Source: Streptomyces sp. NBC_00273 (GTDB taxonomy: Bacteria; Actinomycetota; Actinomycetes; Streptomycetales; Streptomycetaceae). From it: 64,000 bases of DNA. Numbering within the stretch: position 1 is the first letter of the stretch; every line of letters begins with the position of its first letter. Below, in pieces: positions 42,504-50,308 of the stretch. The translations under genes and the position numbers were made by a program. The DNA lies in assembly GCF_036178145.1 (NCBI RefSeq), contig NZ_CP108067.1, positions 3,534,001 to 3,598,000 of the forward strand. Direction: 5' to 3'. Under the pieces are notes generated by a model, which ran no database searches, had not been told where the DNA came from, and worked only from the letters and a program-made list of their open reading frames with translations.

Positions 42504-43865
42504 CTAGAAGCCGCCCCCGCCGTCGAAGCCGCCACCCCCGTCGAAGCCTCCGCCGCCGAAGTCCCCGCCGCCGAAGTCGGACGGGTCGAAGTCGGCCCCG
42601 GAAACGTCCCCGCCCTCGAAGCCGCTGCCCGTGCCGCCGAAGTCCGCGGCGTAGGCGGGGCTGGACATCATCGAACCGAGCATCGTGCCCACCAGCAGGC
42701 CGGGCAGGATGCCGCCGCCGAAGTACCCGCCGGCCCAGGGACCGTACGCCGGGCCGGCGTCGTAGTACGGCCGCGGCCCGCGCTCGGTCTCGACCGTGCG
42801 GACCGCCGGGTCCAGGCCGTCTCGCAGCCGTACGGCGTCCGCCGTGCAGACCGGCACGGTACGGGCCGCCCCGCCGGCCGGAGCCCAGGTGGCGTCCTCG
42901 GTGCTCGGCCCGTGGCGCGGATCGAAGAAGCAGGGCGAGCGGCGCTCGGGAAGCGGCCTGCCCTGCCGGCGCGCGTCGAGCGTGGCCAGCGCGAAGCGAC
43001 CGTCCTCCAGCGCCTGCGTGACGCCCTTGACCTCGTCGGGCCGCTGGACCGAGGCCATGATCTGCTTGGCCTTCTCGTACGAGTCGAGCCCCTGCTCGTA
43101 ATCCCCCCGCATGGCGTCGTCGGCGCCGGGCTCACCGGGGTGGAAGTCGAGCCGTTCGAGCTCCTCGCCGAAGGCCGTGATGTCCTCGTCGACGACCACG
43201 GCCAGCCGGGCGATGGCCTCGCGCCGGGTCTCTTCCTTCTTCTTCCGGTTGCGGCGGACCAGCGCGTAGGCACCGCCGCCGCCCACCACGGCCACCGCGC
43301 CGAGGGCGATCAGCCCGCCGACCGGGGCGCCCTGGTCGGCGCCGGTCGTGCCCCAGGAGGCGGGGGCGCCGCCCTTGACCTGGGTCAGGGCCTGGTCCAC
43401 GAAGTTGTTGAGCTGCGTGTTCGCGTTCACCGGTGCACCGGTCTTCACGGCCTCGGTGAGGTTGCGCACGGCATTGCGCGGCATGACCGCCCTGTCGGCG
43501 CCGGCGTCGAAGCCGTCGCCGAGCCGGATCGCGTAGAGCCCGGTGATCCCGGTCTCGGCCCGGACCGCGCCGAGCACCTTGTCCGCGGGGAACTCTGCGG
43601 TGGCCGGCAGCACGGCCACGAACACCGGCTTCCCCGCGTCCTTGATCTTCTTCGCGAGCGCGTCCGCCTGGGCCGTGGACAGCTGCGCCTCGGCCCCGGG
43701 AGCGACGTAGACCGGGCCCTGCTGGAGGGCCTCCCCCACGGCGGCGACCCCGCTGGCCGCCGAGGCCTGCGGCGCGGCGACGAGGGCGGTCGTCGCCAGC
43801 GCCAGCAGCAGACCGGAGAGCAGCGGTCCGAAGCGCATGGATATCAGCCTGGTCCTCATATCCAT
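42504..43865 (-). CDS. Membrane protein with signal peptide and Gly-rich C-terminus
   Basis: About 453 residues. An N-terminal signal (FGPLLSGLLLALATTALVAAPQASA) is followed by an extracellular TPM-like domain (VAPGAEAQLSTAQADALAKKI, FVAVLPATAEF). One transmembrane helix (GGLIALGAVAVVGGGGAYALV, about 185-205) leads into a charged cytoplasmic segment with a coiled-coil-like part and a region ending in a FGGGDFGGGGFDGGGGF tail. Similar proteins are common and uncharacterised in Streptomyces. A start ten codons later (MRFGPLL) is possible. It stands alone between yceI and cimA. Confidence 0.75.
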   Translation of the reverse strand: MDMRTRLISMRFGPLLSGLLLALATTALVAAPQASAASGVAAVGEALQQGPVYVAPGAEAQLSTAQADALAKKIKDAGKPVFVAVLPATAEFPADKVLGAVRAETGITGLYAIRLGDGFDAGADRAVMPRNAVRNLTEAVKTGAPVNANTQLNNFVDQALTQVKGGAPASWGTTGADQGAPVGGLIALGAVAVVGGGGAYALVRRNRKKKEETRREAIARLAVVVDEDITAFGEELERLDFHPGEPGADDAMRGDYEQGLDSYEKAKQIMASVQRPDEVKGVTQALEDGRFALATLDARRQGRPLPERRSPCFFDPRHGPSTEDATWAPAGGAARTVPVCTADAVRLRDGLDPAVRTVETERGPRPYYDAGPAYGPWAGGYFGGGILPGLLVGTMLGSMMSSPAYAADFGGTGSGFEGGDVSGADFDPSDFGGGDFGGGGFDGGGGFDGGGGF

Positions 43866-43981
43866 GACGCTACCGGAACCGGTACTTTCCCGTGTGAGCT
43901 GGACATAAGGGCCTCACCGGGCCGAAGTCCGGCGGGGCGAGGACCAGCGGACGCGGGCCCGGCAGACGCGGGCCCGGCGGG

Positions 43982-45610
43982 CTACTCGGCGGGTTCGACG
44001 CCCGCGTGCAGCAGGCCGTAGGTGAACGCGTCCTCCAGGGCCTGCCAGGAAGCGGCGATCACGTTCGGGGCCACGCCGACCGTGGACCAATCGCGTTCGC
44101 CGTCCGTCGTGGCGATCAGCACGCGGGTCGTGGACTCCGTGCCGTGCGTGCCCTCCAGGATGCGGACCTTGTAGTCGACGAGCTCGAACTTGGCGAGCTG
44201 CGGGTAGAACCGCTCCAGCGCCACCCGCAGCGCCCGGTCCAGCGCGTTGACCGGGCCGTTGCCCTCGGCCGTGGCGACGATCCGCTCGCCCTTGGCCCAC
44301 AGCTTGACCGTGGCCTCGTTGGCGTGGGTGCCGTCCGGGCGGTCCTCGACGATCGCCCGCCACGACTCGATGCGGAAGTACTTGCGGGCGCGGCCCTCGG
44401 CCTCGGCGCGCAGCAGCAGCTCGAAGGAGGCGTCGGCCGCCTCGTAGGTGTAGCCCTGGAGCTCCCGCGCCTTGACCCGTTCCACGACCCGGGAGATGAG
44501 GGCGCGGTCCCCTCCGAGGTCGACGCCGAGCTCCTTGCCCTTGAGTTCGATGGAGGCGCGGCCGGCCATGTCGGAGACCAGCATCCGCATGGTGTTGCCG
44601 ACCCGTTCGGGGTCGATGTGCTGGTAGAGGTCCGGGTCGACCTTGATGGCCGAGGCGTGCAGGCCCGCCTTGTGCGCGAAGGCGGAGACGCCGACGTAGG
44701 GCTGGTGCGTGGAAGGGGTGAGGTTCACGACCTCGGCGATGGCGTGCGAGATCCGGGTCATCTCGGCGAGCGCCCCGTCGGGGAGCACCTTGCGCCCGTA
44801 CTTGATCTCCAGGGCGGCGACGACGGGGAAGATGTTGGCGTTGCCGACGCGCTCGCCGTACCCGTTCGCCGTGCACTGGACGTGGGTGGCGCCCGCGTCC
44901 ACCGCGGCCAGGGTGTTGGCGACGGCGCAGCCGGTGTCGTCCTGGGCGTGGATGCCCAGGCGGGCGCCGGTGTCGGCGAGGACGGTGGCGACGGTGGCGG
45001 TCACCTGGGCGGGCAGCATGCCGCCGTTGGTGTCGCAGAGGATGACCACGTCGGCGCCGGCCTCGTGGGCGGTGCGCACGACGGACTTGGCGTACTCCGG
45101 GTTGGCCCGGTAACCGTCGAAGAAGTGCTCGCAGTCGACGAAGACGCGGCGGCCCTGGGCGACCAGGTGGGAGACGGTGTCGCGGACCATCTCCAGGTTC
45201 TCGTCGAGGGTGGTGCGCAGGGCGAGCTCGACGTGACGGTCGTGGGACTTGGCGACGAGCGTGATGACCGGGGCGCCGGATTCCAGCAGGGCCCGCACCT
45301 GCGGGTCCTGGGCGGCCGAGCCGCCCGCGCGCCGGGTCGCACCGAAAGCGACCAGCTGGGCGTTCTTGAAGGCGATCTCCGCACGGGCGCGGGAGAAGAA
45401 CTCGGTGTCCCGGGGGTTGGCGCCGGGCCAACCGCCCTCGATGAAGCCCACTCCGAAGTCGTCCAGGTGCCGGGCGATCGTCAGCTTGTCGGCGACGGTG
45501 AGGTTGATGCCCTCGCGCTGGGCGCCGTCGCGCAGGGTGGTGTCGAAGACGTGGAAGCTGTCGTCCAGGCCTTCTGACAGCACAGTTGCCGCCTCTGGTG
45601 TCGTCGTCAT
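43982..45610 (-). CDS. cimA: Citramalate synthase (CimA-type)
   Basis: This 542-residue HMGL-like enzyme condenses acetyl-CoA with pyruvate to citramalate, the first step of threonine-independent isoleucine synthesis. The catalytic loop is FDTTLRDGAQREGINLTV (about 19-36), with metal-ligand HxH-type residues in GVSAFAHKAGLHASAI. The second conserved segment is CDTNGGMLPAQV, and a C-terminal LeuA-type allosteric domain occupies about 400-535. The ATG at 45610 follows AGGAG. The upstream region has an isoleucine-coding leader and terminator, pointing to attenuation. leuCD, leuB and ilvE in this window supply later steps. Confidence 0.92.
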   Translation of the reverse strand: MTTTPEAATVLSEGLDDSFHVFDTTLRDGAQREGINLTVADKLTIARHLDDFGVGFIEGGWPGANPRDTEFFSRARAEIAFKNAQLVAFGATRRAGGSAAQDPQVRALLESGAPVITLVAKSHDRHVELALRTTLDENLEMVRDTVSHLVAQGRRVFVDCEHFFDGYRANPEYAKSVVRTAHEAGADVVILCDTNGGMLPAQVTATVATVLADTGARLGIHAQDDTGCAVANTLAAVDAGATHVQCTANGYGERVGNANIFPVVAALEIKYGRKVLPDGALAEMTRISHAIAEVVNLTPSTHQPYVGVSAFAHKAGLHASAIKVDPDLYQHIDPERVGNTMRMLVSDMAGRASIELKGKELGVDLGGDRALISRVVERVKARELQGYTYEAADASFELLLRAEAEGRARKYFRIESWRAIVEDRPDGTHANEATVKLWAKGERIVATAEGNGPVNALDRALRVALERFYPQLAKFELVDYKVRILEGTHGTESTTRVLIATTDGERDWSTVGVAPNVIAASWQALEDAFTYGLLHAGVEPAE

Positions 45611-45712
45611 GCTGATCTGACTCCTGTCGGATGAGTGGTTCCGGATATGCCCGGCATCCACTGCCCCCATCATCGCGCGCGGTCCGGTCCCGGCAGGGAT
45701 GGTCCGGGAAAC

Positions 45713-45741
45713 GAAAAAACCTCTCGCGGGTAGCGAGAGGT
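45713..45741 (-). terminator. Attenuator terminator in the cimA leader
   Basis: On the minus strand a 9-bp perfect stem (ACCTCTCGC/GCGAGAGGT) with a TACCC loop is followed by TTTTTTCG, a textbook intrinsic terminator 103 bases before the cimA start and after the leader peptide. Confidence 0.85.
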
Positions 45742-45763
45742 CTGCGCGCGGGTCCGAGGCACG

Positions 45764-45804
45764 GTGGCCGCTTCCGCGAAGTTCTTCCACGGTTCAGCGG
45801 CCAC
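45764..45804 (-). promoter_or_regulatory. Leader hairpin overlapping the leader-peptide stop
   Basis: GTGGCCGCT on the minus strand (45804-45796) is fully complementary to AGCGGCCAC (45772-45764), with a 23-base loop. It includes the end of the leader peptide gene, the place of the pause/protector hairpin in amino-acid attenuators. The antiterminator partner is not obvious to me. Confidence 0.55.
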
Positions 45805-45835
45805 TGGGGACCGGCGCGCTGCTGGCGATAATCAT
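45794..45835 (-). CDS. Putative leader peptide of cimA (isoleucine codons)
   Basis: A 13-residue frame MIIASSAPVPSGR with Ile-Ile at positions 2-3 (ATT ATC). An in-frame GTG at 45850 would give MPAQLMIIASSAPVPSGR (18 residues). A -10-like CACACT lies six bases before that GTG, so it could be a leaderless start. The stop codon lies inside a 9-bp inverted repeat (45764-45772 with 45796-45804), as expected if ribosome position chooses between alternative hairpins. Too short for family comparison, so it is judged on context alone. Confidence 0.6.
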   Translation of the reverse strand: MIIASSAPVPSGR

Positions 45836-45972
45836 GAGCTGAGCAGGCACGCTGGCAGTGTGCCACACCGCTCGCCGCGGATGGACGGGCATCTCACCAT
45901 GCGGTCACCGCGGTCGGCGTGCCCGCCCGCACCCGCCGGTGGCCGGGTGGCGCGCCTCGAATGCCGGCGGGG

Positions 45973-46593
45973 CTAGTGCGGCGGGGAGAGGGTCTCCGTC
46001 AGGAATTCCCTCACGTGGGTGAGGATCGCCGTGCGGTCCAGCGTCGGCAGGCCCACCGCCAACTGGATGCTGAATCCGTCGAGCAGGGCCCGGACGCGGG
46101 TCGCCACGCGCTCGGCGTCCACCGGGCGGAACTCCCCGCGCGAGATGCCCTCGGCGAGCAGTGCGACCAGGTCGCGGTGCCAGGCGCCCTCGATGGCCGC
46201 CTGCCGGTCGCGCTCTTGGGGGCCGGCGTTCTGGGAGCGGTTCCAGACCTCCAGCCACAGCGTCCAGTGCGGGTCGCGGGCGCGCGTGGGCACGTACAGG
46301 TCCACGTACGCCTGCAGGCGCTCGCTCACCGGACCGCGGCGGGCGAGCAGGGCCCGCCGCTCGCCGCCCAGTTCCGCCTCGCTCCACTCCAGGGTCTGCA
46401 GCAGCAGCTCGTCCTTGCTGCGGAAGTAGTAGAGGAGGTGGCCGCTGCTCATGCCGACCTCGCGGCCCAGGCCGGCCATCGTCAGGCCTTCCAGGCCGCG
46501 CTCGGCGATCGTGGCCATGGCGGCGACGAGTACGTCCTCGCGCGGCGGCGCGTTCTTCCGCGCCGCGCGTACCGGTACTCCACCCGCCACCAT
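45973..46593 (-). CDS. TetR-family transcriptional regulator
   Basis: A 206-residue regulator. The helix-turn-helix lies at residues about 20-65 (REDVLVAAMATIAERGLEGLTMAGLGREVGMSSGHLLYYFRSKDEL). A C-terminal ligand/dimer domain follows (VWNRSQNAGPQERDRQAA, ALLDGFSIQLAVG). It resembles BetI-type regulators linked to choline, polyamine or guanidino compounds. It is the last gene of the ureAB-ureC-agmatine deiminase unit (39 bases after the deiminase gene), so it probably regulates that unit. The ligand is inferred, not shown. Confidence 0.9.
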   Translation of the reverse strand: MVAGGVPVRAARKNAPPREDVLVAAMATIAERGLEGLTMAGLGREVGMSSGHLLYYFRSKDELLLQTLEWSEAELGGERRALLARRGPVSERLQAYVDLYVPTRARDPHWTLWLEVWNRSQNAGPQERDRQAAIEGAWHRDLVALLAEGISRGEFRPVDAERVATRVRALLDGFSIQLAVGLPTLDRTAILTHVREFLTETLSPPH

Positions 46594-46632
46594 GGACCAC
46601 TCCTCGTCGGTCGGCTGCCGGTCGTCTGCGGA

Positions 46633-47682
46633 TCAGACCTTCGGCTGCTGCTGGGTGATGCAGTGGATACCGCCACCCCCGGCGAAAATCGTACGTGCGT
46701 CAACGAGGGTCACGGTCCGCTCGGGGAACAGTCCGCGGAAGATCTCTGCGGCCTCCTCGTCGCGCGGGTCGTCGAACGCGCACAGCACGACGCCGCCGTT
46801 GCACAGGTAGTGGTTGATGTACGAGTAGTCCACCCACTCCCCGTCCTCCTCCAGCACGGTCGGCGCCGGGACCTCCACGACCTCCAGCTGCCGCCCGCGG
46901 GCGTCGGTGGACGCGCGCAGGAGGGCGGCAATGGTCTTGCAGCGCTCGTGGTCCGGGTGGGCCGGGTCGGGCTGGGTGTGGACCATGACGACGCCGGGGC
47001 GGGCGAAGGCGGCGACGATGTCGACGTGGCCCTGGGTTCCGTAGGTGCCGTAGTCGCCGGCCAGGCCGTACGGCAGCCAGATCGCCTTGGTGGTGCCGAG
47101 GTGGGCGTGGATCTCGGCCTCCACCTGCTGGCGGGTCCAGCCGGGGTTGCGGCCCTCGCCCAGCTGGACGGTGTCGGTGAGCAGTACGGTGCCCTCGCCG
47201 TCGACGTGGATGGCGCCGCCCTCGTTGACGAGCTCGGTGCTGTACGTACGGGTGCCGGCCACGTCCGAGACGTGCCGGGCGATCTTCGAGTCGTGCTCCC
47301 AGCGGGCCCACTCCTGGGCGCCCCAGCCGTTGAAGGTCCAGTCGACGGCGGCGAGCTCGCCCGCGTCGTTGGTGACGAAGGTCGGGCCGATGTCACGCAT
47401 CCAGGCGTCGTCGAGCTCCTGCTCGACCAGCTGGACGTCGTCGCCCACGTGTTCGCGGGCGCTGTCGGCGTCGCCGGGCGAGACGACGAGGGTCACCGGC
47501 TCGTACGCACGGACCGCGCGGGCTACGGCGCCCCAGGCGGCGCGGGCCTCGGCGAGCTCCTGCGCGTTGGTGAAGGTCGGGTTGGGGCTGGGCCAGGCCA
47601 TCCAGGTGCGCTCGTGGGGCGTCCACTCGGCGGGCATCCGGAATCCGGCGTCGACCGGCTTGGCGGGCTGATGGGCGGTCAT
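46633..47682 (-). CDS. aguA: Agmatine deiminase (peptidyl-arginine deiminase family)
   Basis: A 349-residue enzyme hydrolysing agmatine to N-carbamoylputrescine and ammonia. The guanidine-modifying signature shows in MPAEWTPHERTWMAWP, DAWMRDIGPTFV, NGWGA, and the C-terminal catalytic cysteine in GGGGIHCITQQQP. Cytosolic. It lies 30 bases downstream of ureC and probably shares its promoter, placing two ammonia-releasing activities in one operon. Confidence 0.93.
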   Translation of the reverse strand: MTAHQPAKPVDAGFRMPAEWTPHERTWMAWPSPNPTFTNAQELAEARAAWGAVARAVRAYEPVTLVVSPGDADSAREHVGDDVQLVEQELDDAWMRDIGPTFVTNDAGELAAVDWTFNGWGAQEWARWEHDSKIARHVSDVAGTRTYSTELVNEGGAIHVDGEGTVLLTDTVQLGEGRNPGWTRQQVEAEIHAHLGTTKAIWLPYGLAGDYGTYGTQGHVDIVAAFARPGVVMVHTQPDPAHPDHERCKTIAALLRASTDARGRQLEVVEVPAPTVLEEDGEWVDYSYINHYLCNGGVVLCAFDDPRDEEAAEIFRGLFPERTVTLVDARTIFAGGGGIHCITQQQPKV

Positions 47683-47712
47683 GGCAGGCAGGTCCTTACG
47701 GGCTGTGCTGAC

Positions 47713-49446
47713 TTACAGGAAGTACAGGCGGTTGAGGGAGACCGATTCGGCGGCTTCGGAGCGCAGCGGTTCCCCGTCGAGGGAGACCAGTCCGCTGCGC
47801 GCGTCCACATCGACCGCGCCCACCCGGGAGTTGAGCAGGAGGTCCCCGGGGCCGATCCCCCGGGTACCGCGGACGGCGACGCGGCGCCGGCGGGTCGGCA
47901 TCTCGTCGCTGCCGAGGGCTGCGGCCGCGGCGGAGACGAAGGCGACGGAGATGTCGGCGGCCGCGGCCCCGTACGAGCCGAACTGCGGTCCGAGCACGAG
48001 CGGTTCGCACGTGTCGGTGGCGGCGTTCGGGTCGCCGGTGACGCCGTAGGCGGGGAAGCCGGACTTCAGTACGAGCTGGGGCTTGGCGCCGAAGAACTGC
48101 GGCCGCCACAGGACGATGTCGGCGAGCTTGCCGACTTCGATGGAGCCGATCTCGTGGGCGAGTCCGTGGGCGATGGCCGGGTTGATGGTGAGCTTGGCGA
48201 TGTAGCGCAGGACGCGGGCGTTGTCGTCGCCCTCGCCGTCGCCGTCCATCGGGCCGAGCTCGCCCTTCATCTTGGCGGCCATCGCGAAGGTGCGGCGGAT
48301 GGTCTCGCCCGCGCGGCCCATGCCCTGGGCGTCGGAGGAGGTGATGCCGATGGCCCCGAGGTCGTGGAGGACGTCCTCGGCGCCCATGGTGCCGGCCCGG
48401 ATCCGGTCGCGGGCCATGGCGGCGTCGCCGGGCAGGTCGGGCTTGAGGTCGTGGACGGAGACGATCATGCCGTAGTGCTCGGCGACCGCGTCCCGACCGA
48501 AGGGCAGCGTGGGATTGGTCGAGGAGCCGATGACGTTCGGCACGCCCGCCATCTTCAGGACGTTGGGGACGTGTCCGCCACCGCATCCCTCGATGTGGAA
48601 GGCGTGGATGGTCCGGCCCTCCAGGACCCGCAGGGTGTCCTCGACGGAAAGGCACTCGTTCAGGCCGTCGCTGTGCAGGGCGACCTGCACGTCGTGCTCC
48701 TCGGCCACCCGCAGCGCCGTGTCCAGGGCCCGGGTGTGCGCGCCCATGTCCTCGTGCACCTTGAAGCCGGACGCGCCGCCCTCGGCGAGCGCCTCGACCA
48801 GCGGGGCGGCGTCCGAGGACGAACCGCGGGCGAGGAAGCCGATGTTGACCGGCCAGGCGTCGAAGGCGTTGAAGGCGTGCTTCAGCGCCCACGGGGAGTT
48901 GACGCCGACGCCCCAGACGGGGCCGAACTCCTGGCCGATGATCGTGGTGACGCCCGCGGCGAGCGAGGCTTCCATGATCCGCGGGGAGAGCAGGTGGACG
49001 TGGGTGTCCACGGCTCCGGCGGTGGCGATCAGACCCTCGCCGGACACGATCGAAGTGCCGGTGCCGACGACCACGTCGACGCCGTCGAGGGTGTCGGGGT
49101 TACCGGCCCGGCCGATCGCGTGGATCCGGCCCTCGCGGATGCCGATCGACACCTTGCGGATCCCGAGGACGGCATCGATGACCAGCACGTTGCTGATGAC
49201 CACGTCGCAGGTCTCGCGGACGGCGGCGGCCTTCAGGTGCAGACCGTCACGGGCCGTCTTGCCGAAACCGGCCAGGAACTCGTCGCCCGGCTTCTGGGCG
49301 TCGTGCTCCACCCGGACGGTCAGCCCGGAGTCACCGAGCCGTACCCGGTCCCCGGCGCGGGGGCCGAAGACGGACGCGTACTCGTGCGGATCGACGTGCC
49401 GGCTGCCCGGCGCGCAGTGGTCGCTGTGCGGGGTCTTCTTGCTCAC
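47713..49446 (-). CDS. ureC: Urease alpha subunit, divergent form
   Basis: A 577-residue urease alpha-like amidohydrolase. Nickel ligands are conserved: HVH in VDTHVHLLSPR, the carbamylated lysine in GFKVHEDMG, His in VALHSDGLNE and CGGGHVPN, and Asp in ITSSDAQGMGR. However, the mobile-flap motif that reads VCHHL in classical ureases is VSVHDL here, so the flap cysteine is absent although the catalytic histidine remains. The gene has no accessory ureDEFG neighbours. The GTG start at 49446 overlaps the ureAB stop (GTGA). It may be a urease dependent on accessory genes elsewhere or have a different substrate. Confidence 0.88.
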   Translation of the reverse strand: MSKKTPHSDHCAPGSRHVDPHEYASVFGPRAGDRVRLGDSGLTVRVEHDAQKPGDEFLAGFGKTARDGLHLKAAAVRETCDVVISNVLVIDAVLGIRKVSIGIREGRIHAIGRAGNPDTLDGVDVVVGTGTSIVSGEGLIATAGAVDTHVHLLSPRIMEASLAAGVTTIIGQEFGPVWGVGVNSPWALKHAFNAFDAWPVNIGFLARGSSSDAAPLVEALAEGGASGFKVHEDMGAHTRALDTALRVAEEHDVQVALHSDGLNECLSVEDTLRVLEGRTIHAFHIEGCGGGHVPNVLKMAGVPNVIGSSTNPTLPFGRDAVAEHYGMIVSVHDLKPDLPGDAAMARDRIRAGTMGAEDVLHDLGAIGITSSDAQGMGRAGETIRRTFAMAAKMKGELGPMDGDGEGDDNARVLRYIAKLTINPAIAHGLAHEIGSIEVGKLADIVLWRPQFFGAKPQLVLKSGFPAYGVTGDPNAATDTCEPLVLGPQFGSYGAAAADISVAFVSAAAAALGSDEMPTRRRRVAVRGTRGIGPGDLLLNSRVGAVDVDARSGLVSLDGEPLRSEAAESVSLNRLYFL

Positions 49447-50153
49447 GCCCGGTCTCCGTCCTCGCGTTCGGCGGTGACGCCGAGGTAGCCGCAGGCCGCC
49501 GCGCGGCGCAGGGCCTCGTCCTTGGCTCCGGGTGCGTCCAGCGGCCCGTCGACCAGGCCCGCGAAGCCGATCGCGATCCGGTCTCCGCCGATGGGGACGA
49601 GGCCGACCTCGCCCTCGCCGTGGGGGTCGAACCGTACGGACGAGCCCGCCGGCACGCACAGCCGCATCCCGTAGGCCGCGGCCCGGTCGAAGTCGAGCCG
49701 CGGGTTCGCCTCGAAGAAGTGGAAGTGCGAGGTGACGCTCACGGGCACGGCGGCGGTGTTGCGGACGTGCAGGTGCAGGACCGGCTCCGGCTGGGGGGCG
49801 CCGGGTCCGGGGACGACCGCGCCCGGGGCGTGGTCGCCGAGCGGGACCGCCCCCCGGATGGGGGACGAAACCACTGCGAGGCGGGATCCGTCGTCGAAGA
49901 CGGCCTCCACGTGCACCTCGGCGACCACGTCGGCGACGCCCGGCAGGACGTCGCCCGGGCCCAGCACGCTGCGGGCCTCCTCGATGGCCTCCGCGAGCCG
50001 CTTGCCGTCGCGCGCCGCCTCGCAGACCGTGTCCGCGATCAGCGCGGTGGCCTCCGGGACGTTCAGTTTCAGGCCACGGGCCCGCCTGGCCCGGGCCAGC
50101 TCCGCAGCGCTGCGGAGCAGCAGCCGGTCGCGCTCCGTAGGGGTCAGCCGCAC
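49443..50153 (-). CDS. ureAB: Fused urease gamma/beta subunits
   Basis: The 236-residue protein fuses UreA-like (residues 1-100: MRLTPTERDRLLLRSAAELARARRARGLKLNVPEA) and UreB-like domains (about 125-225: VSVTSHFHFFEANPRLDFDRAAAYGMRL). Such fusions occur in actinomycetes and Helicobacter. It starts at GTG at 50153, overlaps ureC by four bases, and is divergent from the NCS1 permease gene. Confidence 0.93.
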   Translation of the reverse strand: MRLTPTERDRLLLRSAAELARARRARGLKLNVPEATALIADTVCEAARDGKRLAEAIEEARSVLGPGDVLPGVADVVAEVHVEAVFDDGSRLAVVSSPIRGAVPLGDHAPGAVVPGPGAPQPEPVLHLHVRNTAAVPVSVTSHFHFFEANPRLDFDRAAAYGMRLCVPAGSSVRFDPHGEGEVGLVPIGGDRIAIGFAGLVDGPLDAPGAKDEALRRAAACGYLGVTAEREDGDRA

Positions 50154-50181
50154 GCCGATCCACCACCTCTTGAGTCGATGG

Positions 50182-50267
50182 GTTAGAGCATCACTCTAAC
50201 TCTTCATTTCGTTGGAGGGAATCATTGACCTGGAGGCAAGCCTTGGGTCACATTGAGTGTCGCTCAA
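50182..50267. promoter_or_regulatory. Two operator-like palindromes between ureAB and the permease gene
   Basis: GTTAGAG-N5-CTCTAAC (50182-50200) is a perfect 7-bp inverted repeat resembling GntR/FadR-type sites. TTGAG-N5-CTCAA (50253-50267) is a second, smaller one. Both lie in the divergent promoter region and probably bind regulators of nitrogen-source use; which protein binds is unknown. Confidence 0.6.
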
Positions 50268-50308
50268 ACGAAGCGCAACCACCCCCCGCCCTGCCAAGGG
50301 AGTCCCCC

